Positions 13,468 to 20,353 of a stretch of DNA of 20,353 nucleotides are shown one piece after another; within the stretch, counting starts at the first letter, position 1, and each line of letters opens with the position of its first letter. Made by a program: the position numbers and the translations under genes. Location of the stretch: the NCBI GenBank assembly GCA_016295505.1, contig JAEDLC010000023.1, forward strand, positions 1 to 20,353, read 5' to 3'. The DNA comes from Dorea sp. Its GTDB lineage: Bacteria > Bacillota_A > Clostridia > Lachnospirales > Lachnospiraceae. The notes below the pieces were generated by a model. It saw nothing but the letters and a program-made list of their open reading frames with translations. It was not told where the DNA came from and ran no database searches.

Positions 13468-15843
13468 TTATTTGATCTCAGCGATGGTCACACCGGAATC
13501 CCCTTCGCCAAATGCACCAAGGCGGAATGTCTTGACGTGTTTCTGGCGTCTCAGATACTGATGAATACCGGAACGCAGGGCACCGGTGCCTTTTCCGTGT
13601 ACAATACGTACAGATGACAGGTGTGCAAGGTATGCGTCATCCAGATATTTATCGAGTTCTGCAATTGCTTCATCTACCGTTTTGCCGAGAAGATTGATCT
13701 CAGGACTTACGGAAAGTGATTTGCTCATCTTTACTTTGCCTTTTCCGGTCTGCCGGGTCTTTGCCGCAGAGTAGGAAGGCTTTTCTTCTATGATCTCCAG
13801 ATCAGATATATGCACCTGGGACCGGAGAATTCCCATCTGAACGGTTACATTTCCCTTAGCATCAGGCAGGGAGGTGACAGAACCGGTAAGATTCATGCTT
13901 AGTACCTTTACGGATTCGCCCAGCTTAAAGTCACTTGCCTTATGCTGTTTTTGGGGTTTCGAGCTTTCTATTTTAATGCCGCTTCTTGTGGCTTCCATCT
14001 TTTTACGAAGCCTTTCCCGTTCTTTTTCCATCTCGGCAGCAGAGATGTTGGCTTTGCCGAACTTATGGAAATTACGCATGGTCTCATCGGCGGTTTCTTT
14101 TGCTTCCGCAAGAATTGCAAAAGCCTTTTCATTGGCATCGCGCAGGATCTTTTCTTTTTGTTCTTCCAGCTTCTCACGCTTTTTGCGGGTTTCCTCTTCC
14201 AGACGTGCAAGTTCACGCTTATAGGCAGAGATCTCTTCCTGCTCCTTTTGAATGGTACGTTTGCTGGCTTCGAGATCTGTCAGAAGATCTTCAAATGACT
14301 CGTCCTGTTCGGTCAGATGTGTTCTGGCCTCTTCGATGATATAATCCGGAAGACCAAGTTTTCCGGCAATGGCAAATGCATTACTTTTGCCGGGAATTCC
14401 GATCAGCAGATGATAGGTCGGACGAAGCGTCTCTACATCGAATTCGCAGCAGGCATTTTCTACGCCCGGGGTAGACAGAGCAAAGACCTTCAGCTCACTG
14501 TAATGTGTGGTTGCCATAGTGCGGATGCCTCTCTGATGCAGATGATTCAGAATCGCAATGGCCAAAGCAGCACCTTCGGTAGGATCGGTACCAGCTCCAA
14601 GCTCATCGAAAAGAACAAGAGACTGTTCGTTCACATATTTTAAAAATGACACGATATTTGTCATGTGTGAAGAAAAAGTACTCAGACTCTGTTCAATGCT
14701 CTGTTCATCTCCGATGTCTGCATATACATTCTGGAACACCGCAAGTTCGGATCGGTCCAGTGCAGGAATATGAAGACCGGCCTGTCCCATCAGCGTAAAG
14801 AGGCCGACAGTCTTCAGTGAAACGGTCTTACCACCGGTATTCGGACCGGTCACGATCAGCAGGTTAAAAGTATCCCCCAGTGTAACGGTGACCGGAACAA
14901 CCTTTTTAGGGTCCAGAAGCGGATGACGGCCTTCACGGATGTGGATGCGCCCTTCGGTGTTAAAAACCGGCATAGAAGCATTCATATCAAGTGCGAGGGA
15001 TCCTTTCGAAAATATAAAGTCTAGTTCCGTCAGTATCTGATAATCCGTACGTATGGAATCAATGTATTCTGCGGTGTCTGCACTCAGCCGTGCGAGAATG
15101 ATCTGGATCTCTTCCTGCTCTTTTGCATACAGCTCCTTCAGATCGTTGTTCAGCTTGACAACTGCCATTGGCTCAATAAACAGAGTGGAACCGGTGGCAG
15201 ACTGATCATGGATCAGTCCGGAGACCTGGCTTCGGTATTCGGATTTAACCGGAATACAGTAGCGGTCACCGCGCATGGTAATGATCGGATCCTGCAGATA
15301 AGTACGCAGAGAGCCATTGACCATAGAGGCGAGTGTGGAATGTACTTTATCATTGATCTGTGACATGGAGCGGCGGATCTGACGCAGTGTACTGCTGGCG
15401 TCATCGCTGATCTCGTCTTCTTCCAGGATACATCTTCGGATCTCGGTGCTGATGAGCGTAAGAGGTTCCAACTGCTGAAAATATACATCCAGACAGTCTT
15501 CTTTATCATCCACGGTTTCCTTTCTTCCGTAGGCTTTGAGGCGGCCGGCTGTTTCCAGAAGCTTGCAGATGCGCAGCAGTTCGCCACTTCCCAGAGCAGC
15601 CCCCACTTCCAGTCGTTTCAAAGAATCTGTGACCGGATTACAGCCGCTGAAGGATGGACGTCCTTTCTTTACAATTCTGGTAAAAGCAGCATCAGTCTGC
15701 TCCTGGGCAGACTGAATCTCGGCAAGAGAAGTCATGGGCTTCAGGTGCCGGCAGCGTTCCTTTCCTCCAAAAGAAGAAGCCTTCTCGGATAAGAGATCGA
15801 TTATTTTATTGTATTCTAATTTTGTTAATGTTTTTTTATTCAT
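13468..15843 (-). CDS. mutS2: Endonuclease MutS2 (ribosome rescue / recombination control)
   Basis: MutS2 is a MutS-like ATPase with a C-terminal Smr domain. It suppresses recombination in some bacteria, and in Bacillus it acts on collided ribosomes. The 791-residue product has core and clamp regions (1-320), Walker A TGPNTGGKT (332-340), the Walker B acidic pair DELGAGTDP (Asp413-Glu414), a Lys/Glu-rich coiled coil (about 510-610) and the Smr domain (about 715-791). The Smr HGKGTG motif is intact at 749-754, but the usual LDLR motif reads INLL (716-719). ATG 15843 is chosen because AGG (15855-15853) is 9 bases upstream; a GTG at 15852 also opens the frame. It leads a minus-strand run with the two-component genes. 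Confidence 0.96.
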   Translation of the reverse strand: MNKKTLTKLEYNKIIDLLSEKASSFGGKERCRHLKPMTSLAEIQSAQEQTDAAFTRIVKKGRPSFSGCNPVTDSLKRLEVGAALGSGELLRICKLLETAGRLKAYGRKETVDDKEDCLDVYFQQLEPLTLISTEIRRCILEEDEISDDASSTLRQIRRSMSQINDKVHSTLASMVNGSLRTYLQDPIITMRGDRYCIPVKSEYRSQVSGLIHDQSATGSTLFIEPMAVVKLNNDLKELYAKEQEEIQIILARLSADTAEYIDSIRTDYQILTELDFIFSKGSLALDMNASMPVFNTEGRIHIREGRHPLLDPKKVVPVTVTLGDTFNLLIVTGPNTGGKTVSLKTVGLFTLMGQAGLHIPALDRSELAVFQNVYADIGDEQSIEQSLSTFSSHMTNIVSFLKYVNEQSLVLFDELGAGTDPTEGAALAIAILNHLHQRGIRTMATTHYSELKVFALSTPGVENACCEFDVETLRPTYHLLIGIPGKSNAFAIAGKLGLPDYIIEEARTHLTEQDESFEDLLTDLEASKRTIQKEQEEISAYKRELARLEEETRKKREKLEEQKEKILRDANEKAFAILAEAKETADETMRNFHKFGKANISAAEMEKERERLRKKMEATRSGIKIESSKPQKQHKASDFKLGESVKVLSMNLTGSVTSLPDAKGNVTVQMGILRSQVHISDLEIIEEKPSYSAAKTRQTGKGKVKMSKSLSVSPEINLLGKTVDEAIAELDKYLDDAYLAHLSSVRIVHGKGTGALRSGIHQYLRRQKHVKTFRLGAFGEGDSGVTIAEIK

Positions 15844-15898
15844 GTTCTTCACCTAGACTTATTCTACCTTATTTGTCTCGTAAAGAAAAGGATAAATA

Positions 15899-15927
15899 TT
15901 GAACATTTGCCGTCCATAAGGTATACT
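15899..15927 (+). promoter_or_regulatory. Sigma-A promoter for the HtrA-like / YhaM-like operon
   Basis: TTGAAC (15899-15904), a 17-base spacer and TATACT (15922-15927) form a near-consensus promoter. The start would be near 15934, leaving a leader of about 26 bases with AAGGAG at 15943-15948 before the ATG at 15960. Confidence 0.8.
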
Positions 15928-15959
15928 ATAAAGAGGATTGAAAAGGAGTTTGATCGTCT

Positions 15960-17273
15960 ATGGATGAGAACAGGGGTCCACAGAGAGAGCAGGAACAGAA
16001 AAAGGATGGTCTGCAGGAAGAAGTTCCGATGGAAGAGAATCCGGCAGAGTATTCTTTTATGCAGGAAATGATTAAGGATGAAGCCGGAGGAAAAAGAAAG
16101 ATCAGAAATGATATCTGGCGTACTGCCGGATTGGGTCTGGTCTTCGGAATTGTTGCCAGCTTCAGTTTTTGCGCGGTAAAACCATGGATGGAGAACAGAT
16201 TCCAGAAGGATCCACAGCAGGTAACGATCCCTGAAGAAGAAGAGGAAGAAGAAGGGGCGGAGACGGAGAAACCAGAAGAGACAGAGGTCATAGAGCCGGT
16301 TCTGGATACAGACAGTTACCGTAAGATGCAGAAAGCAGTATCCGCAGTTGCTGTGGATGCAGAGAAATCGGTAGTGGAGATCACAGGAATTACGGATGAT
16401 CAGGCATGGATGACAGAGGCGTACGATCATTCGGGAAGTGTGTCTGGTCTGATCGTCGCGGATAACGGAAGAGAACTTCTGATTCTGGGGAAAATATCTC
16501 CGGTTAAGGGTGCCGGAGAGATTCGGGTAACATTTTCTGATGGGGCAACCTGTACAGCAGACATCTTAATGGAAGACAGCAGTCTGGATCTTGGAGTTTA
16601 TTCTGTTGCACGGTCTGTGATACCGGAATCCACATGGGCGCAGATAAAAACGGCGGTGCTTGGCAGTTCTACGACAGCACAGAAGGGTGATCCGGTCATT
16701 GTACTTGGAAGACAATTTGGATATGCCGGTTCCATGGGATTTGGAACGATGTCGTCCAATAAGAATACAATTGAGACCGCGGATGGAAGGTATCATCTGA
16801 TCTGTACCGACATTGCCGGTGCAATCGGCGGAACAGGTGTGATCGTGAATCTGAACGGTGAAATCATAGGAATGATTGATCAGAGTATCTCGGAAGGAGA
16901 AGGAAAGAACCTTGTGACCGGATATGGTATCTCTGATCTGAAGAAGAATATAGAGCTCCTTTCCAATGGACAGGCAGTTCCTTATATCGGAATCCGTGGA
17001 CTGGATGTGACCAGTGATATGGAAGACCAGGGAATCCCGAAGGGTGTCTATGTAAGGGAAGTGGAAACAGATTCGCCTGCGATGGCAGCGGGGATTCAGA
17101 GCGGAGATGTGATTACCAAGATTGATGGGACGAAAGTAGCTTCTCTTTCCGCATATCATACGGCTCTGATGGATGAAAAAAGCGGAATAGAAGTAAAGGT
17201 GGAAGGTATGCGTCAGGGAGCCGGCGGATATGTAGACATCGAATTTACGGTTATGATTGGAAGCAGTCAATAA
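15960..17273 (+). CDS. Membrane-anchored HtrA-like protein with PDZ domain, catalytically degenerate
   Basis: A 437-residue protein with the HtrA/DegP layout of Gram-positives: acidic cytoplasmic N-terminus (1-50), one membrane helix (about 53-73), a Glu-rich linker (E92-E98), a trypsin-like domain (about 125-335) and a PDZ domain (about 343-430; SPAMAAGIQSGDVITKIDG). Active HtrA proteins need a His/Asp/Ser triad. The Asp region is present (SLDLGV, Asp210). The serine motif normally written GNSGG is GAIGG here, with Ile289 for Ser, and the TNxHV region reads ILGKI with no His. It is therefore probably a non-proteolytic scaffold or sensor; this is inferred from motif alignment by eye. Ribosome site AAGGAG is 11 bases upstream. 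A YhaM-like gene follows after 26 bases with no terminator. Confidence 0.85.
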   Translation: MDENRGPQREQEQKKDGLQEEVPMEENPAEYSFMQEMIKDEAGGKRKIRNDIWRTAGLGLVFGIVASFSFCAVKPWMENRFQKDPQQVTIPEEEEEEEGAETEKPEETEVIEPVLDTDSYRKMQKAVSAVAVDAEKSVVEITGITDDQAWMTEAYDHSGSVSGLIVADNGRELLILGKISPVKGAGEIRVTFSDGATCTADILMEDSSLDLGVYSVARSVIPESTWAQIKTAVLGSSTTAQKGDPVIVLGRQFGYAGSMGFGTMSSNKNTIETADGRYHLICTDIAGAIGGTGVIVNLNGEIIGMIDQSISEGEGKNLVTGYGISDLKKNIELLSNGQAVPYIGIRGLDVTSDMEDQGIPKGVYVREVETDSPAMAAGIQSGDVITKIDGTKVASLSAYHTALMDEKSGIEVKVEGMRQGAGGYVDIEFTVMIGSSQ

Positions 17274-17299
17274 AAAGCTTGTAGAAAGAGGCAGAATAT

Positions 17300-18241
17300 A
17301 TGAGATATATCAATACCCTGCGTGAAGGGGAGACAATCAGGAACGTGTATCTGTGTAAGGGGAAACGTTCCGCAGAGACAAGAAACGGAAAACCATACGA
17401 TAATCTGATCCTTCAGGATAAGACAGGAACACTGGACGGAAAAGTCTGGGATCCGAATTCCGGCGGGATCGCGGATTATGATGAGATGGATTTTATAGAG
17501 GTATTTGGGGATGTGATCAGCTATAACAACAATCTTCAGCTGAATATCCGGCAGATCCGAAAGGCGCAGGAGGGAGAATATATACCGGCAGATTATATGC
17601 CGACGACAGAAAAAAGTACGGATGGCATGTATCAGGAACTGATGAATTATGTAAAGCAGATCAAAAATCCGTATCTGCGTCAGGCGGTTGAATATTATTT
17701 TGTAAAAGATGAAACATTTATCAGACGGTTCAAGGGACATTCAGCAGCAAAGACGGTACATCATGGATTTGCAGGAGGCCTTCTGGAGCATACACTGAGT
17801 GTGGTGAAGTTCTGTGAGTATATGGCAGGCGCTTATCCGATTCTGAATCGGGATCTTCTGTATGCTGCAGCCATCTGTCACGACATCGGCAAGACCAAAG
17901 AGCTGTCTTCTTTCCCGGAAAATGATTATACGGATGAAGGGCAGCTTCTCGGACATATTGTTATCGGTGTAGAGATGGTAGGGGAAGCGGTGAGATCCAT
18001 ACCGGGATTCCCGGAAAAGCTTGCCAATGAGCTGAAACACTGCATTGTGGCACATCATGGAGAGCTGGAATATGGTTCGCCAAAGAAACCGGCGCTTGCC
18101 GAGGCGGTTGCTTTGAACTTCGCAGACTGTACGGATGCAAAGATGCAGACGCTGACAGAGATATTCAAGGATAAAAAGACCAGTGACTGGCTGGGATATA
18201 ACAGGTTATTTGAATCTAATCTGAGAAAGACGGTTGTATAG
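17300..18241 (+). CDS. yhaM: YhaM-like 3'-5' exonuclease (OB-fold plus HD domain)
   Basis: The 313-residue product matches the length and layout of Bacillus YhaM, a metal-dependent 3'-5' exoribonuclease that also degrades single-stranded DNA. An N-terminal OB fold (about 10-90; LILQDKTGTLDGKVWD) would bind nucleic acid. The HD domain (about 150-285) shows H154-H155, H164 (GGLLEHTLSV), the H194-D195 pair in CHDIGK, H252-H253 (AHHGELEYG) and D277. All expected metal ligands appear present. The start is ATG 17300, with AGAGG 8 bases upstream. It is probably co-transcribed with the upstream HtrA-like gene, and a 125-base gap holding a hairpin separates it from rlmD. The symbol refers to the family; exact substrates are not shown by sequence. 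Confidence 0.9.
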   Translation: MRYINTLREGETIRNVYLCKGKRSAETRNGKPYDNLILQDKTGTLDGKVWDPNSGGIADYDEMDFIEVFGDVISYNNNLQLNIRQIRKAQEGEYIPADYMPTTEKSTDGMYQELMNYVKQIKNPYLRQAVEYYFVKDETFIRRFKGHSAAKTVHHGFAGGLLEHTLSVVKFCEYMAGAYPILNRDLLYAAAICHDIGKTKELSSFPENDYTDEGQLLGHIVIGVEMVGEAVRSIPGFPEKLANELKHCIVAHHGELEYGSPKKPALAEAVALNFADCTDAKMQTLTEIFKDKKTSDWLGYNRLFESNLRKTVV

Positions 18242-18284
18242 AAGCAATGCTGTCTGGACAGTGATAATTAGAGAGATACACATA

Positions 18285-18317
18285 AGGACGTAATGCTTGA
18301 GAAAAGTGTTACGTCCT
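18285..18317 (+). other. Strong hairpin without a T tract between the yhaM-like gene and rlmD
   Basis: AGGACGTAA (18285-18293) pairs perfectly with TTACGTCCT (18309-18317). The stem extends inward through TGCTT/AAGTG using two wobble pairs, giving about 14 bp and a GAGAA loop. What follows is AAATGG, so it does not look like an intrinsic terminator. It may be an RNA stability or processing element, or a leader structure for rlmD. The 125-base gap shows nothing else beyond the rlmD ribosome site. Confidence 0.5.
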
Positions 18318-18366
18318 AAATGGTTATGGAAGATAGAGTGTGAATCAGGGAAAACAGGAGTAGGTT

Positions 18367-19860
18367 ATGCAGAAAAATGAGATGGTGACGGTTACGATCG
18401 AAGATATCGGGGTAAATGGAGAAGGAATCGGCAAGGTAGATGGATATACATTATTCATCAAAGATGCTATCATTGGAGACATGGTAGAAGCCAAGGTCAT
18501 GAAGGCCAAGAAAAATTATGGATATGCAAGGCTGATGCGTATCATAGAGCCATCCAGAGAGCGTGTAGAGGAAGCAGTCTGTCCGATGGCGAGAAAATGC
18601 GGCGGCTGTCAGATCCAGGAAATGAAGTATGACAGGCAGCTCCGATTTAAAGAAGATAAGGTGCGGGGCAATCTGACTCGGATCGGCGAAGTGCCGGAGA
18701 AATTGCTGGCAGAGAAGATGGAACCGATCGTAGGAATGGAGTCATCAGAAGGGCTGGAACAGCCGTTTCATTATCGCAACAAAGCGCAGTTTCCGATCGG
18801 AACGGACAAAGAAGGACATGTGATTACGGGATTCTATGCAGGGAGAACGCACAGCATTATTCCGAATACCGACTGCGCACTTGGTGCAAAAGTGAATGAG
18901 GAGATTTTGAAATGTATACTTGCGTTCATGGAAGAGTACCGGATTCCGGCCTATGATGAAACACTTCACAGAGGACTGGTGCGCCATGTCCTGATCCGAT
19001 ATGGATTCAGGACAAAGGAAATTATGGTATGTCTTGTGATCAATGGCAATACACTTCCACATGGACAGGAACTGGCAGAACGACTGTCTGTGATCGAAGG
19101 GATGACCAGCATTACGCTCAGCATAAACAAAGAAAAGACGAACGTTATCATGGGCAATACGATCAAACCACTGTGGGGGCAGACGTACATCACAGATTAT
19201 ATCGGGGATGTGAAGTACCAGATCTCTCCATTGTCTTTCTATCAGGTGAATCCGGTTCAGACAGAAAAGCTCTATGGAATGGCGCTGGAATATGCGGGAC
19301 TTACCGGAGATGAAACGGTATGGGATCTGTACTGCGGTATCGGAACCATCTCCCTGTTTCTGGCGAAGAAAGCAAAACAGGTCTACGGAGTTGAGATCAT
19401 ACCGCAGGCAATTGAAGATGCCAGAAACAACGCGAAGATCAATGGCATTGAAAATGCCGAATTTTACGTAGGAAAAGCAGAGGAAGTATTGCCGCAATAT
19501 TATGCTGATTATGAGAGAGAACACGGCGGGGAGAAGGCTCATGCAGATGTAATCGTGGTGGATCCGCCAAGAAAAGGCTGTGAAGAATCGCTGCTTCAGA
19601 CGATGGTGGACATGCAGCCGGAGAGAATTGTGTATGTCAGCTGCGATAGTGCAACATTGGCGAGAGATGTGAAAGTCCTGCGGGAGAAAGGATATGAGAT
19701 TGAAAGAGTGAGGGCAGTGGACCAATTTCCACATACCGTGCATGTTGAGACTGTTTGCCTCTTGAGCAACCGAAAACCTGACTCATATGTGCACCTGAAT
19801 CTGAAGATGGAAGACTACTACAGAATCAAGGATGCCCAAAAAGAGCAGGACAAGAAATAA
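18367..19860 (+). CDS. rlmD: 23S rRNA (uracil-C5)-methyltransferase, RlmD/RumA family
   Basis: Transfers a methyl group from S-adenosylmethionine to C5 of a uridine in 23S rRNA (U1939 for RlmD; Gram-positive members may also modify U747). The 497-residue product has an N-terminal TRAM RNA-binding domain (about 1-60), the [4Fe-4S] ligands C72-x5-C78-x2-C81 and C170, and a Rossmann methyltransferase domain (WDLYCGIGTISLFL, VVDPPRKGC). The nucleophilic Cys426 lies in YVSCDSATLARD. All hallmark residues are present. The start is ATG 18367, with AGGAG (18356-18360) 6 bases upstream. It stands alone between a hairpin-bearing gap and a strong terminator. Which uridine is modified cannot be told from sequence. 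Confidence 0.95.
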   Translation: MQKNEMVTVTIEDIGVNGEGIGKVDGYTLFIKDAIIGDMVEAKVMKAKKNYGYARLMRIIEPSRERVEEAVCPMARKCGGCQIQEMKYDRQLRFKEDKVRGNLTRIGEVPEKLLAEKMEPIVGMESSEGLEQPFHYRNKAQFPIGTDKEGHVITGFYAGRTHSIIPNTDCALGAKVNEEILKCILAFMEEYRIPAYDETLHRGLVRHVLIRYGFRTKEIMVCLVINGNTLPHGQELAERLSVIEGMTSITLSINKEKTNVIMGNTIKPLWGQTYITDYIGDVKYQISPLSFYQVNPVQTEKLYGMALEYAGLTGDETVWDLYCGIGTISLFLAKKAKQVYGVEIIPQAIEDARNNAKINGIENAEFYVGKAEEVLPQYYADYEREHGGEKAHADVIVVDPPRKGCEESLLQTMVDMQPERIVYVSCDSATLARDVKVLREKGYEIERVRAVDQFPHTVHVETVCLLSNRKPDSYVHLNLKMEDYYRIKDAQKEQDKK

Positions 19861-19890
19861 CCATCATAATATCATACGGAACCAACAGTA

Positions 19891-19934
19891 AGAGCTACTG
19901 ATGCGAAAAAGCATTGGTAGCTCTTTTCTTTTTC
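19891..19934 (+). terminator. Rho-independent terminator after rlmD
   Basis: AGAGCTACTGATGC (19891-19904) pairs with GCATTGGTAGCTCT (19911-19924) through a 14-bp stem containing two wobble pairs, around a GAAAAA loop. The T-rich tail TTTCTTTTTC follows. It lies 30 bases after the rlmD stop. Confidence 0.92.
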
Positions 19935-20038
19935 TCCGGAGCAGGAAAGGCGGTGGTGCGTATGAGAGTGATCTGAATATGGCGGGTTAACAGAGTACTA
20001 AATCGAAAAATCAGAGTAAACCGAAGGAGGAAATCATT

Positions 20039-20338
20039 ATGTCGAAGAAAAGAAGTATTAAGGTCTATGGGCAGAGCGGATATAAGTACCGGGAGACACC
20101 GACCATCATGCTGAAGGGTATGTGGCTGAAGGAGGCTGGTTTCGACGTCGGAGATTATATTTCCGTCACCTGCGAGGATGGTAAGATAGTAATCGCCCAG
20201 GATGCCGAGAGGGCTGCTGTGAAGGCTGCAGAGGCTGAGTTCAAGGACAGGGAGATGAAAGCCTTACAGAAGAGATACGAGGCGGAGAAGGTCAAAATTC
20301 GAGCTCAGATGGTGGCAGAGCAGGGAGCGAGGTGGTGA
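20039..20338 (+). CDS. SymE-like protein with C-terminal helical extension
   Basis: A 99-residue protein whose N-terminal half resembles the SymE family (type I addiction-module toxins with an AbrB-like fold). The core pattern GMWLKEAGFDVGDYISV followed by DGKIVI (about residues 27-53) fits the family. In E. coli SymE is an SOS-induced RNA endonuclease held in check by the antisense RNA SymR. Here residues about 56-95 add a charged Ala/Glu/Lys/Arg-rich helix that looks like a coiled coil, so the role may differ. AAGGAGG (20024-20030) is 8 bases before the ATG. Arg AGG, GAC and GCC codons are commoner than in neighbouring genes, hinting at separate origin. Another gene starts 2 bases after the stop. 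No antisense RNA promoter was convincingly seen. Confidence 0.7.
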   Translation: MSKKRSIKVYGQSGYKYRETPTIMLKGMWLKEAGFDVGDYISVTCEDGKIVIAQDAERAAVKAAEAEFKDREMKALQKRYEAEKVKIRAQMVAEQGARW

Positions 20339-20340
20339 AG

Positions 20341-20353
20341 ATGTTTACCACTG
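20341..20353 (+). CDS. Start of a downstream gene (partial, unidentified)
   Basis: ATG at 20341, two bases after the SymE-like stop, with a purine-rich GAGGTGGTGAAG just upstream as a possible ribosome site. Only four codons (M-F-T-T) are in the window, so nothing can be said about the product except that it is probably co-transcribed with the SymE-like gene. Confidence 0.45.

Noticed and set aside
15861..15889. TTTTCT-17-TAGAAT as a mutS2 promoter on the minus strand
   Set aside because: The start would fall near 15854, on top of the mutS2 ribosome site, leaving almost no leader. The real promoter was not identified.
16231..16257. GAA/GAG-rich run as a simple sequence repeat
   Set aside because: It simply encodes the run of seven Glu residues in the linker of the HtrA-like protein, with mixed GAA/GAG codons and no perfect repeat unit of note.
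15864..16430. 188-codon minus-strand open frame covering the mutS2/HtrA-like gap
   Set aside because: It spans a convincing plus-strand promoter and coding start. The translation is a hydrophobic Phe/Leu-rich artefact of the Glu-rich plus strand.
18745..19743. 332-codon minus-strand open frame opposite rlmD
   Set aside because: It is fully antisense to a methyltransferase with all catalytic motifs, and it shows no motif or ribosome site of its own.

Overview
The window looks like core chromosome of a low-to-mid GC, anaerobic Firmicute, most probably a gut member of the Lachnospiraceae (Clostridia). The evidence is the end of ssb followed by rpsR, the gdpP-rplI-dnaB operon, AGGAGG-type ribosome sites throughout, an 8-Cys clostridial ferredoxin, mutS2 and a YhaM-type nuclease. 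This assignment rests on gene content and protein resemblance, not on a database search.

Layout. 1-411: tail of ssb, rpsR and a terminator. 530-5161: an amino-sugar block made of a CBM9-like protein, nagB, a sugar nucleotidyltransferase, a NahK-like anomeric kinase and galE, closed by a strong terminator. Kinase, nucleotidyltransferase and GalE would together turn free N-acetylhexosamine into UDP-GlcNAc/UDP-GalNAc, while NagB sends glucosamine-6-P to glycolysis. GalE has Cys at the position of E. coli Tyr299, which fits acetylated substrates. 5178-9147: gdpP (c-di-AMP phosphodiesterase), rplI (ribosomal protein L9) and dnaB (replicative helicase) from an extended -10 promoter with a hairpin in the leader. 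9061-9823, minus strand: a small unrecognised coiled-coil protein whose 3' end overlaps dnaB antisense, and a 2[4Fe-4S] ferredoxin. 10097-11311, plus strand: a sugar-binding-type lipoprotein with no transporter genes nearby, converging stop-on-stop on a histidine kinase. The kinase, its OmpR-type regulator and mutS2 form a minus-strand run (15843 to 11308).

15899-18241: a strong promoter drives a membrane-anchored HtrA/PDZ protein that has lost at least two of its three catalytic residues, then a YhaM-like HD 3'-5' exonuclease. 18367-19934: an RlmD-family rRNA uracil methyltransferase with a terminator. 20039-20338: a SymE-like protein with different codon use, followed at once by the start of another gene. 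This right edge may be the beginning of an accessory module.

Most of the window is conserved housekeeping sequence. The best candidates for new biology are the inactive HtrA-like protein, the lipoprotein/two-component pair, the UDP-HexNAc salvage block, and the Smr domain of MutS2 lacking its usual nuclease motif. No CRISPR array, tRNA, rRNA or insertion sequence was seen. No gene-free stretch exceeds 300 bases; the longest (9824-10096) holds the divergent control regions of the ferredoxin and lipoprotein genes.
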